Shown piece after piece: positions 57,022-64,000 of a DNA stretch of 64,000 nucleotides. Where the stretch lies: the NCBI RefSeq assembly GCF_018118585.1, contig NZ_CP069421.1, forward strand, positions 1,984,001-2,048,000, read 5' to 3'. The notes below the pieces were generated by a model. The model did not search any database. It worked only from the letters and a program-made list of their open reading frames with translations, and was not told the DNA's origin. The position numbers and the translations under genes are program-made. Positions within the stretch are counted from its first letter, which is position 1; each line of letters begins with the position of its first letter. The stretch comes from Aristaeella lactis. GTDB taxonomy: Bacteria; Bacillota; Clostridia; Christensenellales; Aristaeellaceae.

Positions 57022-59289
57022 TCAGTTCCCTTCCATACGGATCATTTGGACCTTTTGATCGATCCTGTTCAGCAGTTCTCCGGGATCCGTGTTGCCGGAG
57101 AAAAGCTCCGCGAATTCCTGCTGTTCCTCTGCGTCCGTGTTGCCCACGATATCGTACAGGAACAGGTAATCAAGCACTTTCAGGGACGGAAGGCGTTTCT
57201 GGTAATCCTCAATCGCTTCCGGACTCATGGACCAGTCATATTCTTCCACATTCTGCAGGTATTCCCGGAACTCCTTGAGCGTGTCCTCCAGGTTTGCCCG
57301 TTCTTCGCCGTCTTCCGCTTTTTCAAGGGCTTCTTCCGCTGCCTCGATGTTTTCCTTCGCGCGCTCCAGGTCGTTTTCATAGTACGCGCTGCGGATAGGT
57401 TCTGTTTTATCAGCGAAGATCGCATATTCTGTTCGGAAATACATGCTGTCCAGGGCCAGAGCCAGGAATTCCGCAGCCTCTTCCTGGTGTTCGGAATAGG
57501 GATTCACAAAGGCGACACACATCTGTACCGGCTGGATGGGGGTCTCATCTTCGGCAAAGCCGATCAGCATCGGTTTATAGTAACCCATCATGCCGGGATC
57601 CGTATAGACGCTCAGGAGCGGATCCTTGTATTCGCCAGCCGTATAGCCGTCATCATAGTAATGCCGGTCCTTCATATCAAGGGCATCATAGTCCAGGTTA
57701 TTCAGGCGTGTCAACAGTTCATTCATCACGGGAGAGTTAAAAGCATAGTCTTCTCCCTTGCCATCCATCCAGACCTGGTATTCATACAGAATAGTCATGG
57801 TAATGGCGCTGATGAAATCTTCGCGCGGAGAATCGCAGACACATACGTCATTCCGTCCCGCCAGCCTGTCCGGAAGAGTCTCCAGCCAGTCAAAGAACTG
57901 GCTCCAGGTCTTCGGCAGTTCCTCCTCGGTTTCTCCAAGCTTTTTCCACATTTCATGGTTGATCCCGACTGTCTGGCCGGAGATTTCAATAGGAACCGCG
58001 ATGATCTTTCCATCCTGCTTCAGGGCATCCCGGATAAAGGGATACATGCGGTCAACACCCGCGGCGACCTGCGCGTTTCCGCTCAGATCCGCTGCGTATC
58101 CGCGTGTGCGGATCGCCCGGAAGTCATTGCTTTCATACTGCAGCACATAAATATCCGTATCGGCATCCTGGTTCAGCAGGGACTGCGGAATATCCGTCTG
58201 GACCCCGTCCCAGTCCGGCTGAATGATCACGGAGATATCACCCCGTTTATTGTTCAGGGTATAAACCGTTTCGGACATCACGCCGTTATAACTCGTGTCC
58301 CGGATCCGCAGGGTCGTACTGGCGCGCTGCGCGGGATCCGTGTTTCGCAGCAGGATTGTTGAGTAATCCCACATCAGCAGGAAACCGTCAGACGTGCATA
58401 TTGCGCCGCCGCCGTCAATCGGGCAGTCATTGACCACCTCAGCCTGTGCCGTGCCATCCATCGGCATGGCCCACAGCTCACCGCCGTTGGCATAGTACAG
58501 GATATTCTTTTCCGCGTCATAGCAGGGATTCAGGTAATTGGTCGCGTCAGTGATCTCCGTGATCTCTTCCTCACGCTGGTCTTCCAGGCTGATGCGGATG
58601 ATCTTTGCTTCTTTCGCGCCCCAGTCGGCCCGGGTCACCAGCACAGAGCCTTCCGGTCCGGGCGCGATCTCGCTGATATCCCCGGTCTCCAGGCATGTAT
58701 AATCGCCCGTCTCCAGGTCAAAGCAGAACACGATCGGTCCGTTCATCCCGTAAGCGGTGCCAACCAGCCGGTCTCCGGACGTAAACACTTTTGCCGGATA
58801 AAAATACATGTTGTCCCCTAAATCATCAAGCAGCATGCCGCAGTCCAGTTCCGGCAGGCTGCTGTCCTCCGGGACCGCCTTTCCGTCTTCCAGCCTGATG
58901 TGCTTCACCGCAATGGCATTGATGATCTGGCTGTCTCCGTCACTTGCTTTCCTGGTCACCAGCGCGTAAAGCTCATCATTCCAGGAGAAATAGCAGCAGA
59001 CTTCCTCTGCCTGTTCGTCGTCCTCCGCGTTTTCCTGTATCTCGTATTTTTCAGGTTCCGCCTGGAAATCCATAAACAGCAGCAGCATCCGTCCGTTCAT
59101 GTCCTCGATGTCAGCACAGAACCCGCCGCTGGTCTTATATACATTGTTAACGCTTCCTGTGCTGTCAGAGGCGGAATAATGTTTCAGCGTACGGTCTCCC
59201 GCTGACGCGAAAGCTGTCGCGCATGTTGTCACGCACAGGATCAGGGTCATAATCCACAGGAATGTTGTTTTGATAATCGGTTTCTTCAT
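57022..59289 (-). CDS. Large extracellular solute-binding-like protein 1
   Basis: The protein has 755 aa with a Sec signal ending near TTCATAFAS. Residues about 30-320 look like a beta-propeller: repeated WNDELYALVTR, SVLVTRADWG and NILYYANGGELWAMP units. From about 335 a family-1 solute-binding domain follows (DGKIIAVPIEISGQTVGIN, LPKTWSQFFDWLETLPD). Ordinary sugar-binding proteins are about 400 aa and lack the propeller. It is the third of three tandem paralogs and is directly followed by the permeases. Confidence 0.82.
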   Translation of the reverse strand: MKKPIIKTTFLWIMTLILCVTTCATAFASAGDRTLKHYSASDSTGSVNNVYKTSGGFCADIEDMNGRMLLLFMDFQAEPEKYEIQENAEDDEQAEEVCCYFSWNDELYALVTRKASDGDSQIINAIAVKHIRLEDGKAVPEDSSLPELDCGMLLDDLGDNMYFYPAKVFTSGDRLVGTAYGMNGPIVFCFDLETGDYTCLETGDISEIAPGPEGSVLVTRADWGAKEAKIIRISLEDQREEEITEITDATNYLNPCYDAEKNILYYANGGELWAMPMDGTAQAEVVNDCPIDGGGAICTSDGFLLMWDYSTILLRNTDPAQRASTTLRIRDTSYNGVMSETVYTLNNKRGDISVIIQPDWDGVQTDIPQSLLNQDADTDIYVLQYESNDFRAIRTRGYAADLSGNAQVAAGVDRMYPFIRDALKQDGKIIAVPIEISGQTVGINHEMWKKLGETEEELPKTWSQFFDWLETLPDRLAGRNDVCVCDSPREDFISAITMTILYEYQVWMDGKGEDYAFNSPVMNELLTRLNNLDYDALDMKDRHYYDDGYTAGEYKDPLLSVYTDPGMMGYYKPMLIGFAEDETPIQPVQMCVAFVNPYSEHQEEAAEFLALALDSMYFRTEYAIFADKTEPIRSAYYENDLERAKENIEAAEEALEKAEDGEERANLEDTLKEFREYLQNVEEYDWSMSPEAIEDYQKRLPSLKVLDYLFLYDIVGNTDAEEQQEFAELFSGNTDPGELLNRIDQKVQMIRMEGN

Positions 59290-59330
59290 TTCGACTCCTC
59301 TCGTTGTATATATGGATTTGGTCGTCGGGA

Positions 59331-59354
59331 AGGCCGGCAGCTGCCTGCCGGCCT
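59331..59354 (-). other. GC-rich hairpin between tandem binding-protein genes
   Basis: The 10-bp perfect stem AGGCCGGCAG/CTGCCGGCCT with a 4-base loop has no T-run on the minus strand. A similar element lies at 61901-61922. Confidence 0.55.
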
Positions 59355-59373
59355 GTACCCCGTTCCGGAAGGA

Positions 59374-61866
59374 TCAGTGTCCTTCCCTGCGGACCATTTG
59401 CAGTTTGTTGTCGATCGTGTTCAGGTATTTGTCAACGTCTCTCTCCCTGTCAAGTTCTTTATAGAAAGCCTCCTCGGCTTCCTCGTCCACAGAACCCAGA
59501 ATATCAACCATAAAGTCATGAGTCATCATTTTCATCAGGGTATTGGTTGTCTTATAGTTTTCGATGCTCTGGGGGCTGATGACCCAGCCCCACCGTTCCA
59601 TGTCTTCCATTTGATCTTCTGTTTCACGAAGATAGCCTTCCCATGTGGCCTTCTCGTCCCCATCCGCTTTTTCAATCTGCTCCTGGAGGAATGCCACATT
59701 CTCATCATAGTATTTCTTGCTTTCGAGGTAATACGAGTTAGCAATAGGTTCTGTCTTGTCCGTAAAGAGCGTGTACGCGTTGCTCGCGTCCTCATTTTGC
59801 AGCATCAGGGAAAGATACAGCTTTGCTTCTTCCGGATGCTCGGAATAGGGATTCAGGATCGCCAGGCTCGTATATGTCGGAATGATCGGCTCTTCTCCCT
59901 CTTCAAAGGTCAGGATCAGCGGAGCATAAATCGTGCTGTTATACGAATCGGGTGTACTGCTGAAATAAGTCGCCAGCAGGGTCTTCTTATCCATATCCAT
60001 ATCATAGACATTGTCTTCTCTGCTTTCATCCGCTTCCCTGACGCCGAGCGCGTCATAATCCACTTCCTCCAGCCGCTTCAGCAGACTGTTGATCATGGGT
60101 GTATTGAAAACATAGTCTTCCTCTCCCCTGGCATCCATCATAACCTGGTACTGGTCCAGGATGTCACTGCGTATGCTTGAACGGAAATTGTCCCTGTCCA
60201 TCCACTCGGAATCTTCAACCAGGTCAATGTCTTCTGTAAGCTTCTCAGGCAGGGTTTCCAGCCAGTCAAAGAACTGGTCCCAGGTCTTCGGCAGTTCCTC
60301 TTCCGTTCCGCCCATATTCTTCCACAGGCGCGTATTGATGCCCAGCGTACCCGCGGATACATACAGGGGAACACCGATAATCTTTCCGTCCTGTTTCACA
60401 AAATCCCGGATAATGGGATACATACGTTCCGTATCCGCGGCGATCTGTTCATTGTCACTCAGATCCTGGAGGAATCCGCGGTTTTTGAGGGCATTATAGT
60501 CCGAACCTGAACAGTACAGATTATAAATATCCATATAACTGTCCCGGTTCATCATCGCCTGCATCATATCGAAGTTCTCGTCTTCAATGCCCTTCAGAAG
60601 TACCGCGACATCACCGCGCACCTCGCTCATGGCATAGACTGCGTTGGTCGCAGCAGTGTTCCAGCCGTCGATATCAACCCGCAGGGTGATGGAACTGCGC
60701 TGGGACGGATCCGTGTTCCGGATCAGCGCCGTATTGTTCGTCCAGATCAGCAGAAACCCGTCTTTCAGGCAGATGGCTCCGTTTCCGGCTTCCGGGCATT
60801 CGTTCACGCTGAACGCCTGGTCTTTGTCCATCTGCGGTGCCGCCCACAGTTCACCGTTAAGCGTATAGTACAGCACGTCTTTTTCCTGGTCATAGCAGAG
60901 GTTCACGTTGTAAACATCACTGCCTGTCAGTTCCAGGATCGTTTCCTCGCTCTGGTCTTCCAGGTTAATCCGGATCACAGCCGCTTTGGATGAATAGTCA
61001 GAATCATCGTATTCATAATGGTTGATCAGTACGGATCCATCCGGTCCGGCGGTGATCCCGTTGGGTTCTTCCACCGCGAACTCGGAGCAGAAACCTGTGG
61101 TCAGGTCAAAGGCCACAAGTATGCTTCCCTCATCGCCGTAAGACGTACCGACCAAGGTGTCCCCGACCATGAACGGATCGTTGAAACCGCCGAAATAAGA
61201 ACCGCCGTCGCCGTAATCAGAATCATGCATCAGGGAGGTAATATCCAGTTCCGGCACGTCACAGTCCTCCGGGACAGCCTTGCCGTCTTCCAGCCTGAGA
61301 TGTTTCACAAATAAGTTCTGTTTAGACTCATCCCCGTTGTATTCCGTTTTCGTCACCACAGCATAGAGATCATCCTTCCAGGCGAACACACTGTTGACGT
61401 ATTCGTATGTATAGGACATATTCGAATAATCAATGTATTCCTCTGTCCCTGCGGTAAGTTCTTCGCCCTCCGGGATTACACTGCCCGCGGCGATTCCTTC
61501 GACTGCCGCGGCATCCTCCGCCGCGGGAAGATCCGTTTCTGTCGCAGGTTCTGTTTCCACAGAAACAATATCGCCTTCGCCGGCTGACATATCGTCCTGC
61601 AGGATAAACTTTTCCGGTTCCGCTTTGGCGTCCGCGTACCGCAGGATGATCTGCTTCGGGTTCATTGACCCTTCCCGGTAATAGATGCAGAATCCGTCTC
61701 CCATCCGGAAAGCGCTGTTAATGTAGCAGTCGTTTGCCTGCTCCTCATCTGAAAAATGCATCAGTGTACGGTCACCTTTCGAAGCAAAAGCAGGCGCGCA
61801 TGTTGTCACGCACAGGATCACAGTCATCAGGCACAGGATCAATTTTTTGATAATCTGTCTGTTCAT
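59374..61866 (-). CDS. Large extracellular solute-binding-like protein 2
   Basis: The protein has 830 aa. The ATG at 61866 follows GGAGGG; a longer frame includes the upstream hairpin. The signal ends near TTCAPAFAS. The N-terminal propeller-like part contains an extra acidic Ala/Glu-rich insert (around 105-160). The binding domain has DGKIIGVPLYVSAGTLGIN and LPKTWDQFFDWLETLPE. It is a close paralog of its two neighbours. Confidence 0.82.
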   Translation of the reverse strand: MNRQIIKKLILCLMTVILCVTTCAPAFASKGDRTLMHFSDEEQANDCYINSAFRMGDGFCIYYREGSMNPKQIILRYADAKAEPEKFILQDDMSAGEGDIVSVETEPATETDLPAAEDAAAVEGIAAGSVIPEGEELTAGTEEYIDYSNMSYTYEYVNSVFAWKDDLYAVVTKTEYNGDESKQNLFVKHLRLEDGKAVPEDCDVPELDITSLMHDSDYGDGGSYFGGFNDPFMVGDTLVGTSYGDEGSILVAFDLTTGFCSEFAVEEPNGITAGPDGSVLINHYEYDDSDYSSKAAVIRINLEDQSEETILELTGSDVYNVNLCYDQEKDVLYYTLNGELWAAPQMDKDQAFSVNECPEAGNGAICLKDGFLLIWTNNTALIRNTDPSQRSSITLRVDIDGWNTAATNAVYAMSEVRGDVAVLLKGIEDENFDMMQAMMNRDSYMDIYNLYCSGSDYNALKNRGFLQDLSDNEQIAADTERMYPIIRDFVKQDGKIIGVPLYVSAGTLGINTRLWKNMGGTEEELPKTWDQFFDWLETLPEKLTEDIDLVEDSEWMDRDNFRSSIRSDILDQYQVMMDARGEEDYVFNTPMINSLLKRLEEVDYDALGVREADESREDNVYDMDMDKKTLLATYFSSTPDSYNSTIYAPLILTFEEGEEPIIPTYTSLAILNPYSEHPEEAKLYLSLMLQNEDASNAYTLFTDKTEPIANSYYLESKKYYDENVAFLQEQIEKADGDEKATWEGYLRETEDQMEDMERWGWVISPQSIENYKTTNTLMKMMTHDFMVDILGSVDEEAEEAFYKELDRERDVDKYLNTIDNKLQMVRREGH

Positions 61867-61900
61867 ATGGGTCCCTCCGTGTTGTTTTTTATATGCAGAC

Positions 61901-61922
61901 GGCAGGACAGCTGTGTCCTGCC
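61901..61922 (-). other. Hairpin between tandem binding-protein genes
   Basis: The perfect 9-bp stem GGCAGGACA/TGTCCTGCC with a 4-base loop lies in the 85-bp gap between the second and third paralogs. No T-run on the minus strand. Confidence 0.5.
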
Positions 61923-61951
61923 GGCCGCTGTTTTTCATGCAAAATATACCG

Positions 61952-64000
61952 TTAGTTTCCTTCGAGGCGTATCATCTGGATCTTTTTGTCGATTGTGTTC
62001 AGCAGTTCATCCGCGCTGAGTCCGAAGTTCTTCTCACCATATACCAGGTCATAGTACTCATTGGTATACTCGGACTCTTCTTCGTCCTCTTTTTTGTCGT
62101 CATTGTTTTTCATCATGTCATGGATGAAGTTGTAGTCCTGCACTTTATACAGGTGCTGGTTCTTCTGGTACCGTTCAATTTCCTCGGGACTCATGACCCA
62201 GCTGTACTTTTCTTCATCATCAATTATCTTTTCCAGGTTCTCGATCTCTTCTTCCAGGGATTTCCTGTTATCGTCTTCCGTCTCCTCCTGGAGCTGTTTT
62301 TTGTATTCTTCCAGTTCTTCCTTCCAGTTCTTGAGATTTTCCTCATACCAGGGATACCGGAAAGCTTCCGTCTGATCCGCAAAGACCGTGTACCGGCTGT
62401 CCGTGTACAGGTTCTTCATGGAATGCGCCAGGAACTCCATGGCCTCCTGGGGATGCTCTGTATAGGGATTGACGTACGCGATGGTGATCGTCACCGGTAC
62501 AACCGGATCCTCACCTTCAGCAAAGCTCAGCAGCAGCGGCTTGCAACGGGAGTTGTAGCCGCCCGGCGTGGACTCATAATAGAGCTCCAGCAGGGGCTCC
62601 CGATACTCTTCTTCGTCATAATCATAGCTTTCACCCTCATCGTCCTCTATGTGTTCCCTGGCGCCCAGGCCTTCATAGTCCAGGTTGTTCAGGCGGGTGA
62701 TCAGGCCATTCAGCAGCGGGGAATTGAAAAGATAGTTTTCGCCTTTGCCGTCCATCCAGACCTGGTACTGGTTCAGAAGATTGTTCAGGATGGCCGCGCG
62801 GACATACAGGCGGTCCTCCCAGCTTCCCGCCAGGGACGCTTCCTTCTGGCCCGCCAGCACTTCCGGCAAAGCTTCCACCCAGTCAAAGAACTGCTCCCAG
62901 GTCTTCGGAAGGTCTTCTTCCTTCAGGCCCAGCCGTTCCAGCACATCCAGGTTGATACCGAACGATGATCCGTATGCTTCCACCGGAACGCCGATGATCT
63001 TTCCATCCTTTTCCACGGCATCCCGGAGATAGGGATACATCCGGTTTACACATTCAGCGATCTGCTCGTTTCCGCTCAGGTCCAGCATGTATCCGCGGTT
63101 GCGCAGCGCGCTGCAGTCGCTGGCCTCGTATTCCATCGCGTAAATGTCGAAGTACGCGTCACGGTTCATCATCGCCTGCAGAACACCGGGATTTTCCGTG
63201 TATTCCTGGTCCAGGACAACGGAAACGTCACCCCGGGTATTGTTCATATCATAGATTGCTTCACTCAGGGCATTGGAATAATTAAAGTCCTTGATCCGCA
63301 GTGTGACGCTGCCGCGCTGTGCGGGATCGGTATTCTTCAGCAGGACCACATTGTAGGACCACAGCACCATAAAACCGTCCGGCAGGAGTATCGCGCCGGA
63401 ATCCGCGCTCGGGCAGTCGTTCACGGATTCAGCCTGGTCAAAGTCCGGCTGGGCCAGCGGCATCCTCCACAGTTCGCCTTTGTACGCAAAGAACAGCATG
63501 TCGCTTTCGGGATCATAGCAGGGATTCAGGCCGTAAAGATCTTCTCCCGTTTTTTCCCACAGCGGTTCCTCGCTCTTGTCTGCCAGGTCCATGCGGCTCA
63601 TGCTCGCTATGGCCTTTTCACTTTCCCAGTTAATCCGCGTCACCAGGACCGACCCTTCCGGACCCGCGACAATACTTGCAACGCTGTCATCCAGATCCGT
63701 CACATCCGTGGTCCCTTCCTGCAGGTCAACCACGCACAGTTTGGGGCCTTCCTCACCATAGGTCTGGCCGATCAGCTTATCCCCGGACGTAAAAGCCCCG
63801 TTCAGGCCGTCGAAATACTGGTATTCATCATCGCCGTTAAGCATGTCGGTGATGTCCATATCCGGCAGGCCGCTGTCTTCCAGGACAGCCTCTCCGTTTT
63901 CCAGCTTAATATGCTTCACGGAAGCGCCGTCCATTTTCCAGAAGTCTTCCCCGGACACCTGCCTGGAAACCAGCGCGTAGATCTCGCCGTTCCAGCCGAA
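61952..64000 (-). CDS. Large extracellular solute-binding-like protein 3 (partial, runs off right edge)
   Basis: At least 683 codons; the N-terminus, including the signal, is beyond the right edge. The frame stays open to base 64000, where it reads FGWNGEIYALVSRQ, matching FSWNDELYALVTR of paralog 1. The propeller-like part shows SVLVTRINWESEK and NPCYDPESDMLFFAYKGELWRMP. The binding domain has DGKIIGVPVEAYGSSFGIN and LPKTWEQFFDWVEALPE. The C-terminal 130 residues carry a Glu/Lys-rich coiled stretch. Confidence 0.82.
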   Translation of the reverse strand, partial: FGWNGEIYALVSRQVSGEDFWKMDGASVKHIKLENGEAVLEDSGLPDMDITDMLNGDDEYQYFDGLNGAFTSGDKLIGQTYGEEGPKLCVVDLQEGTTDVTDLDDSVASIVAGPEGSVLVTRINWESEKAIASMSRMDLADKSEEPLWEKTGEDLYGLNPCYDPESDMLFFAYKGELWRMPLAQPDFDQAESVNDCPSADSGAILLPDGFMVLWSYNVVLLKNTDPAQRGSVTLRIKDFNYSNALSEAIYDMNNTRGDVSVVLDQEYTENPGVLQAMMNRDAYFDIYAMEYEASDCSALRNRGYMLDLSGNEQIAECVNRMYPYLRDAVEKDGKIIGVPVEAYGSSFGINLDVLERLGLKEEDLPKTWEQFFDWVEALPEVLAGQKEASLAGSWEDRLYVRAAILNNLLNQYQVWMDGKGENYLFNSPLLNGLITRLNNLDYEGLGAREHIEDDEGESYDYDEEEYREPLLELYYESTPGGYNSRCKPLLLSFAEGEDPVVPVTITIAYVNPYTEHPQEAMEFLAHSMKNLYTDSRYTVFADQTEAFRYPWYEENLKNWKEELEEYKKQLQEETEDDNRKSLEEEIENLEKIIDDEEKYSWVMSPEEIERYQKNQHLYKVQDYNFIHDMMKNNDDKKEDEEESEYTNEYYDLVYGEKNFGLSADELLNTIDKKIQMIRLEGN

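Noticed and set aside
1-64000. rRNA, tRNA, transposase, integrase, phage or plasmid origin genes
   Set aside because: None was recognised on either strand by reading. A covariance-model search was not possible, so small structured RNAs could still be missed.

Overview
The window looks like a chromosome segment from an anaerobic Clostridia-type Firmicute, probably a gut or rumen organism. The GC content is moderately high by eye. Ribosome-binding sites are strong AAGGAGG types, and families typical of that group occur (DUF3793, flavodoxin, FloA, secreted proteins with repeated MKKLLSL-type signal peptides). I see no rRNA, tRNA, phage, transposase or CRISPR array. The exact genus cannot be read from the sequence.

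The dominant theme from about 2.5 to 39 kb is metal, most likely iron, homeostasis. A 16-bp palindrome, RTTAG-N6-CTAAY, occurs at eleven intergenic positions upstream of nearly every operon in this stretch, often three to eight bases downstream of a good -10 box. It has the half-sites and spacing of DtxR/SirR/MntR-family boxes, and a DtxR-family repressor gene lies at 37620-37979 behind such a box.

Operons that appear to be under this box are: (a) a secreted FMN-binding protein (2511-3620); (b) a MacB-type ABC ATPase and permease (5277-8413); (c) a YbtPQ/IrtAB-like ABC half-transporter pair, a GLUG-repeat surface protein and an ATC-hydrolase-like protein (9416-14901); (d) two ATC-hydrolase-like proteins, a methyltransferase and an alpha/beta hydrolase (14976-17698); (e) a ZIP metal transporter, a membrane methyltransferase, a second ABC pair, a small membrane protein and a second GLUG-repeat protein (17967-25004); (f) DUF3793, flavodoxin and a ZinT-like protein (25123-26878); (g) a nine-gene FTR1-P19 ferrous iron uptake operon (27042-36976) in which one ABC permease carries an embedded FMN-binding, flavinylation-type domain; and (h) the regulator operon AraC-DtxR-zinc ribbon-SGNH hydrolase (37184-39054).

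The most interesting candidate system is the combination of YbtPQ-like transporters with four paralogous thiazoline-hydrolase-like proteins under an iron box. It could take up and open a thiazoline-type metallophore. The second candidate is a flavin-dependent extracellular iron reduction step built into the FTR1-P19 system. Both functions are inferences.

The flanks are more ordinary. On the left are an AraC fragment, an ATC-hydrolase-like gene and enolase. From 39 kb rightward come a GGDEF protein, an autoregulated MarR protein, a CorC/CNNM transporter, the NfeD-FloA membrane-microdomain operon, a membrane MutS-like ATPase, a GH31 glucosidase, an SDR protein, a YdcF-like protein and an ECF sigma/anti-sigma pair. 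At the right end is a long leftward operon with three tandem, very large solute-binding-like proteins, two sugar-type ABC permeases, an HlyD-like adaptor and a MacB-like permease. No ATPase accompanies this operon. Short AT-rich repeats of the AATTCTGAATTC and GCATTATGCATT type, often next to perfect hairpins, fill many intergenic gaps, and a four-hairpin array with a constant spacer lies at 45031-45155.
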